A DNA stretch of 48,269 nucleotides from an uncultured bacterium (lineage in GTDB: Bacteria > Verrucomicrobiota > Kiritimatiellia > RFP12 > CAIWXQ01). Position 1 is the stretch's first letter, and each line of letters begins with the position of its first letter. The notes beneath the pieces are model-generated. The model worked only from the letters and a program-made list of their open reading frames with translations. It did no database searches and was not told the DNA's origin. Position numbers and translations under genes: made by a program. The DNA is taken from the NCBI GenBank assembly GCA_903916675.1, contig CAIWXQ010000008.1, forward strand, positions 1-48,269, in the 5' to 3' direction. Below are positions 14,505 through 22,511 of this stretch, in pieces.

Positions 14505-15779
14505 TCACGGCGCTGTTGCCAGATACTCCAGCCATGCCGTGGCCATCAGACGGTGGTAGGGCTCCGTCATGTGAATGCCATCCAGCGAGACAAAATGCGC
14601 GCGCTCCGGCGCCGCGTCGATCCGCTGGCCCAGCGGGATCACCGTCATGCCAGTCCGCACGGCAAGCTCCCGCACGGACTGCGCTTCCGCGTCGTGGCGG
14701 TTCTTCATCTCGAGATTTCCGTGCAGCGTGTCGAACATCGCCACCGGGATGCCGGCCGACCGGAACGCCTGCACTTCCTTCTCAAGTGCGGCGACGTCCG
14801 CCGGCGTCTGTACGCCCACCACGAGGAGTATGCGGTTTGGCTTCCAGGCCAGAGCTTCCTCACAGAACTTCCGGCAGTCAGCCCGGCCGGCCGACATGCC
14901 GCCGGCCTGCCACTGCCGCACTTCGATCTTCGGGTTGACTTCCCGCAGCAGCGCCGCCGCGATCGGAACCGCCGCCGAAGGCGAAGCCCAGTGCACGTCC
15001 ATCGTGTACGAGTGCCCGACCACCGCGATTTTCTGCGCGGGCAGCGCCTTCAGTCTTGGCGTCAGCGCCGCCACTGCTGGCTCCTGCAGCAACTCACGCG
15101 CCACCACAAAGCGGTCGCGTTCGCCGGTGTGGCGGTGCCCCCAGTTCCACATCTTCCGCAGCTGCATCTGCAGTACAGCCGGCGACGTTTTGAACGGACA
15201 GCCGCAGAGCTGCGGCGCCAGTTCCCGGCCGATCGACAGGAACTCCTCGTCCGTCCGGGCCGGCAGCCCGAGCTGAGCGGTGTGCGCCGGCAGGCCCAGT
15301 GCTACGTAGAGGGTGTAGAGGGCCTGCAAGCGGTCGCCATCGCGGAGCGAGTCCATCTCCATCTGCAGCAGGCTGGCCAGCGCGCGCACCCGCAGCGCGG
15401 GGGCGTGTGTCCGTTCCGACAGGAAGGCGGCGAAGACTGCCAGCGGCAGGTTCGTGGCCGAGGGCTTGAGCGGCGCCTGCAGCAGCGGCTCCAGGTCCTT
15501 CGCCGGATCGAACGCCGAGGCGCCACCCTCGACCCAGGCCTTGATCGCCTGCGGCGGCTCCGCCAACAGCGCAACCTGATGCTGCACCAGCGCGTTCAGC
15601 TCGTTCGTCGTCAGGCCGCAGGTGTTCCATGCCGGGTCGCTCGTTTTCGCCGCCACTGCCATGCCGCACTGGTAGGCGTGGATCGCCACGATATTGGCGT
15701 CCACCACCTGCTGCAGCCGCGTCGGCGCGTCGCCACCCGGCGTCGTCAATGCCGCCATGCTCGCAATAATCGTCACCAT
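14505..15779 (-). CDS. SGNH/GDSL hydrolase
   Basis: This 424-residue protein has an SGNH-type hydrolase domain in its C-terminal half: nucleophile region VVGHSYTMD (about 253-261), a Gly/Ala-rich block WQAGGMSAG, and the catalytic D-x-x-H in LDGIHMT (about 400). The N-terminal 200 residues are helical and unassigned. The second Met (15779) is favoured over 15785 because TAGGAGA ends two bases before 15785 and is correctly spaced for 15779. A clear signal peptide is not seen, though residues 1-12 are hydrophobic. It is likely an acetyl-esterase acting on sugars and is the first gene of a two-gene operon with the SGNH-sialidase. Confidence 0.7.
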   Translation of the reverse strand: MVTIIASMAALTTPGGDAPTRLQQVVDANIVAIHAYQCGMAVAAKTSDPAWNTCGLTTNELNALVQHQVALLAEPPQAIKAWVEGGASAFDPAKDLEPLLQAPLKPSATNLPLAVFAAFLSERTHAPALRVRALASLLQMEMDSLRDGDRLQALYTLYVALGLPAHTAQLGLPARTDEEFLSIGRELAPQLCGCPFKTSPAVLQMQLRKMWNWGHRHTGERDRFVVARELLQEPAVAALTPRLKALPAQKIAVVGHSYTMDVHWASPSAAVPIAAALLREVNPKIEVRQWQAGGMSAGRADCRKFCEEALAWKPNRILLVVGVQTPADVAALEKEVQAFRSAGIPVAMFDTLHGNLEMKNRHDAEAQSVRELAVRTGMTVIPLGQRIDAAPERAHFVSLDGIHMTEPYHRLMATAWLEYLATAP

Positions 15780-15871
15780 GCTCATTCTCCTAGCTCCGTT
15801 TCATGTCACGCCGCCCCACAACAATCCGGATTGGTTCCGTGTGCAGAATAGACTGTTTTCCGCTTGCCCGC

Positions 15872-15911
15872 CAATCCCGGGAATGCGGGATTGCAAAATT
15901 GTTTTACGCAA
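15872..15911. promoter_or_regulatory. Two palindromes between divergent sugar genes
   Basis: CAATCCCG at 15872-15879 and CGGGATTG at 15886-15893 form a perfect 8-bp inverted repeat. Next to it TTGC-AAAA-TTG-TTTT-ACGCAA at 15891-15911 is near-palindromic with TTGC/GCAA ends and recalls LacI-family operators. Both lie in the 267-bp gap between the SGNH gene and the barrel glycosidase gene, so they could control either side. Confidence 0.35.
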
Positions 15912-16046
15912 TCGCCTCCTCTCACCGTGGGGAGAGCTGCCCGGCGGAAGAAACCCGGCCGCGAATTGATCGTTCTGGCCGTGTCTCCTCAATCTGGTAC
16001 CATCTATCCTTGTGTTTCTGATATGGCCAATGCCTAGGAGGCTCGC

Positions 16047-17498
16047 ATGCACATCGACGTGTTGGATCAAGAACAGGCCCGCAGCTGGCGCTCCCTGTTT
16101 GCCGCAACGGAGAAGATTCAGCGCGTGCGGCCGGATGCCGCAACGGATTATCTCAACAATCCGCACGAGGGAACCACGACCTTCCAGCGCTTCGAGGGCG
16201 ACCCGCTGGAGGCGGATCACACCTGGAACGACGACCGCGGGCCAGTGACGTTCGCACCGGCGCCGGTGGCAATTCCCCTTCCCGTGCTGCACTACCTGCC
16301 GACGCGCATCGCCTACTGCCGCTGGCCCTGGAGTGTACTGGAGCCGGCCAAGGGGCAGATCCGCTTCGACATCATCCGCGGCGCGCTCGACGCCGCAGCC
16401 GCGCGCGGCCAGTCGCTCCAGATTCGCTTTGAGCCGTTTGTTCACGACGACATCCCGGGGTGGTATAAGACCTCGGGCGCGCGCATCCTGACCGGCGGCG
16501 CGCTCCCCGAGATCGACAGTAACGATCCGCTGTACCTCCAGCACTGGCGCGCGTTCGTCATGGCGCTGGGCAAGGCCTTCAACGGCCACCCGAATCTGGA
16601 AAGCGTGGATGTCGCCTACGCCGGCCGGTTCGGAGAATGCGGCGGCAATGCCGACGAGACCAGCTCACGCAAGCTGGTGGACGCGTACATCGAGGCGTTT
16701 CCGGACACGGTGCTGCTCTCCATGATCGGCACCAACGGCTGCCGGTATGCTGCCGCGCTGAACCGCCCGAACATCGGCTGGCGCGGCGACGGCTTCATGG
16801 ATGGACGCTTCCGCGCGCCGACCTACGTCCCCGATGGCCTGACCTGGCACCACATGTTCGACGAATATCCCCGGCAGCTCCAGGATTTCGGACTCGCGGA
16901 GACCTGGAAGACGGCGCCCGTGGCCATGGAGCCGCACGCCACGATCTACCACCTGCAGCCCCGCGTCGGATTCTACAAGCTCACACCCGAGTGCTTCAGC
17001 GCCAACTTCGACTGGCAGGTCGAGCACTGCCTGAAATACCGGCCGTCGACCTTCATGGCCAAGAGCGTGGAGATTCCGGCGCAATGGATGGACGCGTTCC
17101 TGCGCTTCAACCAGAAGATCGGGTACCAGTTCCACCTGCACCAGATGGTGCTGCCGCTCGACGCCCGCGCTGGCGAAACGTTCGAGGCGCCAGTGGTCAT
17201 CGATAACAAGGGACTTGCGCCGATCTACCGTCCCTATCGCTTCGCCCTGCGTTTCGTGCAGGATGGCTTCTCCTCAATCGTCCCGTTCCGGCAGGACATC
17301 CGCAAATGGCTGCCGGACTACACCTGTTTCCAGGAACCGGTGACGCTCCCCTCCCGGCTCCGCGCCGGACCGGTGCGCGTGGACTGCGGCATCCTCGACG
17401 CCGCCGGCCAGCCCGTGGTCAAGCTGTCCATCCGCAGCGTGGTGGATAACGGCTGGCACCCGATCACCTACGTGAACGTGACGGCCGCAAAGGCGTAG
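16047..17498 (+). CDS. TIM-barrel glycosidase-like protein (DUF4832-like)
   Basis: This 483-residue protein has a glycoside-hydrolase-like barrel from about 70 to 330 with W-x-x-LEPAKGQ-x-F near residue 95 and VDVAYAGRFGECGG near 190, where the acid E in GEC/GEW is typical of DUF4832-type proteins related to GH42/GH35 beta-galactosidases. A beta-sandwich domain occupies about 380-480. AGGAGG lies immediately upstream of ATG 16047 at good spacing. No signal peptide is seen, so it may act in the cytoplasm. It is divergent from the SGNH operon and convergent with the DUF4091 operon. The exact substrate is unknown. Confidence 0.6.
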   Translation: MHIDVLDQEQARSWRSLFAATEKIQRVRPDAATDYLNNPHEGTTTFQRFEGDPLEADHTWNDDRGPVTFAPAPVAIPLPVLHYLPTRIAYCRWPWSVLEPAKGQIRFDIIRGALDAAAARGQSLQIRFEPFVHDDIPGWYKTSGARILTGGALPEIDSNDPLYLQHWRAFVMALGKAFNGHPNLESVDVAYAGRFGECGGNADETSSRKLVDAYIEAFPDTVLLSMIGTNGCRYAAALNRPNIGWRGDGFMDGRFRAPTYVPDGLTWHHMFDEYPRQLQDFGLAETWKTAPVAMEPHATIYHLQPRVGFYKLTPECFSANFDWQVEHCLKYRPSTFMAKSVEIPAQWMDAFLRFNQKIGYQFHLHQMVLPLDARAGETFEAPVVIDNKGLAPIYRPYRFALRFVQDGFSSIVPFRQDIRKWLPDYTCFQEPVTLPSRLRAGPVRVDCGILDAAGQPVVKLSIRSVVDNGWHPITYVNVTAAKA

Positions 17499-17538
17499 AT
17501 ACCGACTGCCAACGGATTTTCCTTACCTCTCGACCGAC

Positions 17539-17583
17539 AGGCGGGGGAAGATCAGAAGGTTCCATTCTGACCTCGCCTTTGTC
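17539..17583. terminator. Possible hairpin terminator between convergent genes
   Basis: AGGCG (17539-17543) with CGCCT (17574-17578) and TCAGAA (17552-17557) with TTCTGA (17565-17570) form an interrupted stem followed by TTTGT. It is in the 99-bp gap between convergent genes. Confidence 0.35.
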
Positions 17584-17597
17584 TTCACGTCAGCCGG

Positions 17598-20342
17598 TTA
17601 TGGGGCGGAAATTTCGGGCGCAGCGTTGAACAGCTGCTCGGAGCGTTCCTGCCAGCCGCTGGCGAGAAACCACTGCTGGAATATTGCCGAATGATCCCTG
17701 GCGAGCATTCCGCCGAACGAATACCCCGTGAAACAGGCCCTGAGTTGCGGATCGAATCCGGCCACGGGCTGCTTGTCGAGAATCGGCCGCAGGGCATTGA
17801 CCCGGCCATCGAGCACTTTGCCTCCCTTGCCGGCCTTTTCGATTGCGATGCGCGCCTCGGTTTCCTGCAAACCTTCGTGCAGAATTTCGAGCTTGCTGCT
17901 GGACAGCGCGCCGTCCGGACCGGGCGGCACAATACAGCAGATTATCTCGTCGCTCTGCCTCCAGGAACTCGTGGGATATCGCCCCTGTAAGCCGAACATG
18001 TTCTTCCGTCCCTTTTCGTCGTCCAGGACGGGCCAGAAGTCAAGACCCATGCGGCCGAATCCGCGGTACGTGTGTTGAATGCAGCATTCGGGAAATACAC
18101 GGAACATGGCGACCGGGATGGTGACATACGGATCGGCCTTCCAGACCAAACCGGAACCACGGTCGCTCTTGAGGCGGATCCACGGCAAATGAATTCCCGG
18201 CGTTTTCCATCCCTGCTTCGGGGTGGCGCTCCACTCCGGCATCCACTCGGCCACGATGAAGTCGGACTTCCACTTGCTCTTGCCGAAAGTGTCGTAGTCG
18301 TAATGGCCGTAACGCATGTAGTTTACCCCGGGCAGGAGCTCACTCCAGAATTTCACGATGGCTTCGGTCGGGCAGAGGTCATAGGAGTGCCCGATGTGGA
18401 GCGACTTGTCCACGCCGTACTTCTTGAGGATGGGCATCAGCTGGTCCACGAGCGCCTTCCAGTTGGCCTTGCTCTTGTCGTCGTAACAACCCACCATGCC
18501 CATCGCAATCTTCCCGGACGCTTCGTCCAGCATGCTCACCGGAACTTCCGTGGGCTGGAATCCCTTATCCAGCTTGGTGTTGTGGTCAATGAAATGCGGT
18601 GCTTCCTCCAATCCCTGGAATCCCAGGAACAGGTCCCAGACAACGAGGTCTATGGCGCGCGGCTTGCCCATGTTCTTGTTGGCCAGCTCGAGGTACTTGT
18701 CCAGAACCGAGAAGTCGTACTTGTAACTTCCGTCCGGTTTCCTGATCCAGCGCACCATGCTCTGGTCGTTGCCCAGATTGGAACGGCAGATCAGCGGGAT
18801 GTGCAGGGTCCAGGTTCCGACATAGCCGGCTCGGGTGAGCGACTTTTCGAGCAGCTTGAAGTGTTTGTCGCTGTAGATCGGAACGTTGTACTGCATGGCC
18901 ACTGTCTCAGGCGATTGCATGATGTCCACCACGGTGTGGAACTCGCTGGGCTTCGGCACGCGCCAGTTACAGACCTTGACGGCCACCGGCACTTCCGTCG
19001 CTTTCATCCCATCAGCCGATATGGTCAGTTTGCCGGCGTAATCGCCGGCCGCGGCCTTCTCAGGAACGGCAACGGTCACCCACACGGGGCATACAGCACC
19101 GAACGGCCAGGCGCCGCCTTTTTTTGATCTGACTTCTACGGTCGCGGGCGGCACTTCGGCCAATCCGTCCATCAGATCTGGCAAACACGGGAAATGCTTC
19201 TCGAGCACAGGCTCCTCGCCCGTCGGCATGGCGTAACGGACCTGCACGGCCGCTGCGGGGATGGTCCCCTTCGAACCCGTGAGGTCGGAAATCTGCGCCT
19301 TGATGTTCCTGACCGGCTGATCGCAACCAACCACGACTTTTCCGGAGAACGTACCGGCGCGTGCCCCGACAATGTTGATCGGCCGGAGCGGCTCAAAGGG
19401 GTCGCCGTAGTCCAGGTCGAAGTCAGCCTGCATCAGCTGGCTGTTCCAAACCTGGAACCCCTTGGGCCGCGACAGGTTCGGGGTCAGTCCCGATGTGGAA
19501 GAACTGCCGAGCGAGATGGAATTGAGTCCGCAGGTGGCCCACACGATGCCGTAGAGCTGATAGGTCAGTTTCTTCTTCTGGATCGCATCGTACATTTCTC
19601 CCGAGTACGCCGCACGGTGAATTTCAACCGCAATGAAATTGCTGCCCTTGCGCAGGGCGCTAGCTGGGATTGCGATTGCCGCGGTGCGGGCACGGGCGTC
19701 AAACGTCGGATTGGATCCGCTGTCGCCGCGTTTGACCGTAATCTCCGGGCTGCCGGATGCGTTCAGGAACGCCTCCTTCGGGTAATCCTCGGCGAGCGCG
19801 TCCGGGCCGTTCGCGTCCTTGGCCATGTTGGCCCGTCCGACTTCCTTGCCGTTTACGTAGACGATCACTCCGCCGCGGTAGTTGATCGACACCTTCAGGC
19901 CGCTCACGGCCGTTGGTTCGGATACACCGAACTTGCCGCGCATGCAGATCAGCGCCAGCGAGGGGGAACTGCCTTCCCCCTCGGTGATCCCGCCGGAACT
20001 TGGCCCGGCATTGACGAGTGGCTTGCCCGCAACGCGCGCCCACATGCTGTCGTCGAAATCTGGCTGCGCCCACTCCCTGGGCGGCGGAGGAGTCTCATCT
20101 GTGATGGTTTGCAGTTTCTTAAGTTCGGTTCCGCTTCTGACCACCGGTGGCCGCAGGACATAAAAAAGCCTCCAGTAGCTGGAAGAACTGTCCAGCACGA
20201 GCCCGGCGGGCTTTGCGGGTTCCTTTTCCGGAGCAGCCAGGAGATTGCCGGGCAGCCCGATGCCGGCGGTCACAAGGACCGTCAGCGCGGCAACGCGCGA
20301 ATGATATTTCAGAACCATGCCGAAATTCTTCATCCAGTTCAT
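17598..20342 (-). CDS. Secreted DUF4091-like glycoside-hydrolase-domain protein
   Basis: This 914-residue protein has a signal peptide (hydrophobic VAALTVLVTAGIGLPGNLLA, residues about 20-39). A jelly-roll, beta-galactosidase-like domain with GVIVYVNGKEVGRANM sits at about 180-195, a beta-sandwich at about 320-450 (VWVTVAVPEKAAAGDYAGKL), and then a large barrel-like region (about 470-850) of the DUF4091 kind. I chose ATG 20342 because AAGGAG lies 7 bases upstream. It is the last gene of a minus-strand operon, 23 bp behind the FGE-like gene. Proteins of this kind are common in Verrucomicrobiota and Planctomycetes and are believed to act on polysaccharides. The reaction here is unknown. Confidence 0.6.
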   Translation of the reverse strand: MNWMKNFGMVLKYHSRVAALTVLVTAGIGLPGNLLAAPEKEPAKPAGLVLDSSSSYWRLFYVLRPPVVRSGTELKKLQTITDETPPPPREWAQPDFDDSMWARVAGKPLVNAGPSSGGITEGEGSSPSLALICMRGKFGVSEPTAVSGLKVSINYRGGVIVYVNGKEVGRANMAKDANGPDALAEDYPKEAFLNASGSPEITVKRGDSGSNPTFDARARTAAIAIPASALRKGSNFIAVEIHRAAYSGEMYDAIQKKKLTYQLYGIVWATCGLNSISLGSSSTSGLTPNLSRPKGFQVWNSQLMQADFDLDYGDPFEPLRPINIVGARAGTFSGKVVVGCDQPVRNIKAQISDLTGSKGTIPAAAVQVRYAMPTGEEPVLEKHFPCLPDLMDGLAEVPPATVEVRSKKGGAWPFGAVCPVWVTVAVPEKAAAGDYAGKLTISADGMKATEVPVAVKVCNWRVPKPSEFHTVVDIMQSPETVAMQYNVPIYSDKHFKLLEKSLTRAGYVGTWTLHIPLICRSNLGNDQSMVRWIRKPDGSYKYDFSVLDKYLELANKNMGKPRAIDLVVWDLFLGFQGLEEAPHFIDHNTKLDKGFQPTEVPVSMLDEASGKIAMGMVGCYDDKSKANWKALVDQLMPILKKYGVDKSLHIGHSYDLCPTEAIVKFWSELLPGVNYMRYGHYDYDTFGKSKWKSDFIVAEWMPEWSATPKQGWKTPGIHLPWIRLKSDRGSGLVWKADPYVTIPVAMFRVFPECCIQHTYRGFGRMGLDFWPVLDDEKGRKNMFGLQGRYPTSSWRQSDEIICCIVPPGPDGALSSSKLEILHEGLQETEARIAIEKAGKGGKVLDGRVNALRPILDKQPVAGFDPQLRACFTGYSFGGMLARDHSAIFQQWFLASGWQERSEQLFNAAPEISAP

Positions 20343-20365
20343 TTTCCCTCTCCTTTTTCGAAAAA

Positions 20366-21574
20366 TCACTTCCCGTCCCCGACTTCCACGGCAATGCGGA
20401 ATTTCTTACTGGTGTAGCTGCTGAATTTCTCAAACTCGCGTTCAGTGATGGTCCAGTTTCCACCAGCCACGCCCAGCAGCATGTGCATGCCGCTGGTCAG
20501 GGGATAGTGCGGGTCAACCTCGGGCTTGTGCGAGGGGTATTTCTCGCAATCGCTGGTCATCTCCCACCACCCGCTGAACAGGTCATAGAATCCCCAGACG
20601 TTGGGCTTTTTGGATTTCACCGGCAGAATTCTGCTGCTGTCCTCCTTGAACGTGCCGAATTCGCGATATTTCTCGGGGAAGCCGGGGTTAGATGTGCCGC
20701 TGCGCGCCACGTACTCCCATTCCGCGCCGGTGGGCAGGCGGACGGCCCTGCCGGTCTTTTCAGAAAGCAGTTTGCAGAACTTCTCCACGTCGGCGGCAGC
20801 AGGGTTCTCGACCGGCAGCCGGGGGTCCTTGGTCTTGCTGGGGTTGGCGCCCATGATCGCCTCCCAGATTTCCTGCGTGACGGGAATCTCCGCCACGTAG
20901 ACCGGCCGGGTCAGCGTGGTCAGGTGCGGGAATTGCTCGATGTAACGCGTGGCCACAAAGCAGGATTCGCCGGCATAGAACCTGCCCGGCGGAACCTTGA
21001 TGCAGTTGAGCGTCAGGGCATCGTTGATCTTGAGCACCAGCGGCTCCTTGTCAGGCAGGACAAAGGGCTGGTCGGGCATCATCATCTTCGCGGGATACTT
21101 GATGCCCTGGAAGCCGATGAGGTCGTACTTGGCGACCTTGATCCATTTCTTGCCGTCCTTTTCGCTGACCGTGCCAACGATCTTCACAGGTGCAGATGCG
21201 TGGCAATAGTGGTTTTTCTTGCCGTATTTCTTGTCGAGCCCAGCCGGCAGGGGCGCGGAACCGGCCAGGTCGATGTAATATTTCATCTGTTCGTTGAAGA
21301 GGGCGTCGATCTTCACGGCCGCGTCGGCGTCGAGCCCCTTGTCGGGCCAGTTCTTGTCGAGGATCTCCTTGACCTGCGCAACGATCGCAGGCGAGCCGTC
21401 CACCGCGACCATGACCGGGACATGGTCCTCGGCCGGGCCATCCTTGCAGAGGCCGTTGCACTGAAACGCGCCAATCAGGGTCAATTCCTTCTCTGCCGGG
21501 TCTGCCGCCCGCGCCGGAGCGCAGAACCAGACTGCAACCAGGATCAACAGGATCAACATGCCAGTATGTTTCAT
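20366..21574 (-). CDS. Secreted FGE-sulfatase-fold protein
   Basis: This 402-residue protein has a clear signal peptide (MLILLILVAVWFCAPARA, about 5-22). Residues about 25-180 are not recognised; they include a C-N-G-L-C pair that could be a disulfide. Residues about 190-400 have the FGE-sulfatase fold: VPPGRFYAGE, EIPVTQEIWEAIMGANPS, LPTGAEWEYVARSG. The end reads GGNWTITEREFEK where active formylglycine-generating enzymes have the RGGSW and catalytic Cys region, and I do not see the paired catalytic cysteines, so oxidase activity is doubtful. The start is uncertain: ATG 21574 gives the signal peptide, with GGGAAAGGG about 13 bases upstream; 21586 is also possible. It is third in a four-gene operon. 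Confidence 0.7.
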   Translation of the reverse strand: MKHTGMLILLILVAVWFCAPARAADPAEKELTLIGAFQCNGLCKDGPAEDHVPVMVAVDGSPAIVAQVKEILDKNWPDKGLDADAAVKIDALFNEQMKYYIDLAGSAPLPAGLDKKYGKKNHYCHASAPVKIVGTVSEKDGKKWIKVAKYDLIGFQGIKYPAKMMMPDQPFVLPDKEPLVLKINDALTLNCIKVPPGRFYAGESCFVATRYIEQFPHLTTLTRPVYVAEIPVTQEIWEAIMGANPSKTKDPRLPVENPAAADVEKFCKLLSEKTGRAVRLPTGAEWEYVARSGTSNPGFPEKYREFGTFKEDSSRILPVKSKKPNVWGFYDLFSGWWEMTSDCEKYPSHKPEVDPHYPLTSGMHMLLGVAGGNWTITEREFEKFSSYTSKKFRIAVEVGDGK

Positions 21575-21610
21575 CACGACACCCATCCCTTTCCCGTTTC
21601 GTTGTAACAT

Positions 21611-22468
21611 TCAGGATTGTCCCGCCAGCGGCGGGCGCCACGCCGCCCGCGCGCCGCTCAACCAGCGCTGCAGGTTGACGCCGAAATAGTTGGCCGCGAC
21701 ATCCGCACCGATCCCCAGCCGGTCCAGGATCGACTGGTCGCGCTCCTGCCATTCGAGGGACCACTTGACGTTGTAGGCGCTGTCGTTGGCATCCGAGCCG
21801 AAGAGCACGCTGTTCGCCACGTCGTACCCGATCTTGAACAGCTTGGTCAGGGCTTCCTCGCGGTAGATGGGCGGCGTTCCGGGCGTGAGATCGATGAACA
21901 TCTCCGCCACGTCGTCGCGCACTGACAGGGCGTTCTGGAATTTGCCGAAGACCGCGAGGCATTCGTCCAGCCAGGGCCAGGACATGTGGGCCAGCGCAAA
22001 GCGCAGGCGCGGCACGTCCAGCAGCGGCTCAAATGCCGCGGGCCGGTTATACGCCGAGGAGGCGCGGCCATCCCAGAGGATGCCAGAGTGGAACAGCACC
22101 GGTTTGTTGCGCGTTGCTATGGCGCGATACACGGGCAGGGCGCGCGGGTCGTCCGGCGCATGCGCGGAGCAGATCACCTTAAAGCCGGCCGCGCCGGCGT
22201 CCGCCGCATGCTCGACCTGTCGTACCGCGTCCGGTTCGGTGGGATCGACCCAGAACAGCGGAAACAGCGTCGGCTGCCCGCGCGTGACCGCCAGCAGGCG
22301 CTCCAGCCGCTCGGCAGCCGGAAGGGCCACCAACTTGCCCTTGCGCCAGAATCGGGGCGGAATGGAGATAACGCACCCGCCGTCGAGCCTGGCTGCGCGC
22401 ATTTCGCACAGCAGCCGCACTGGGTCGGCAGCACCTTCCACACAATGAACATGCGCATCCAGTCTCAT
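21611..22468 (-). CDS. Amidohydrolase-family (amidohydrolase-2-like) enzyme
   Basis: This 285-residue protein has a metal-dependent TIM-barrel hydrolase pattern: DAHVH at 4-8, GFKVICSAH near 117, VLFHSG near 145, LAHMSWP near 180 and the metal-Asp region VLFGSDAND near 235. It is cytoplasmic (no signal peptide). AGGAGG is placed 8 bases before ATG 22468. It is second in the operon, 43 bp after the debranching enzyme. The family contains decarboxylases and lactonases as well as amidases, so the substrate cannot be named. Confidence 0.75.
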   Translation of the reverse strand: MRLDAHVHCVEGAADPVRLLCEMRAARLDGGCVISIPPRFWRKGKLVALPAAERLERLLAVTRGQPTLFPLFWVDPTEPDAVRQVEHAADAGAAGFKVICSAHAPDDPRALPVYRAIATRNKPVLFHSGILWDGRASSAYNRPAAFEPLLDVPRLRFALAHMSWPWLDECLAVFGKFQNALSVRDDVAEMFIDLTPGTPPIYREEALTKLFKIGYDVANSVLFGSDANDSAYNVKWSLEWQERDQSILDRLGIGADVAANYFGVNLQRWLSGARAAWRPPLAGQS

Positions 22469-22511
22469 GTCGAAAGCCTCCTAAAGCCCAATAGTATAAC
22501 AGCCTAAACCG

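Noticed and set aside
13027..15851. Long plus-strand open frames antisense to the two SGNH genes
   Set aside because: No domain or signal is seen, the opposite strand has clear SGNH and Asp-box motifs, and the frames have an Arg/His/Gln-rich composition typical of antisense shadows.
19194..21607. Plus-strand open frames antisense to the DUF4091-like and FGE-like genes
   Set aside because: Shadows: the minus-strand frames carry signal peptides, ribosome-binding sites and recognised folds.
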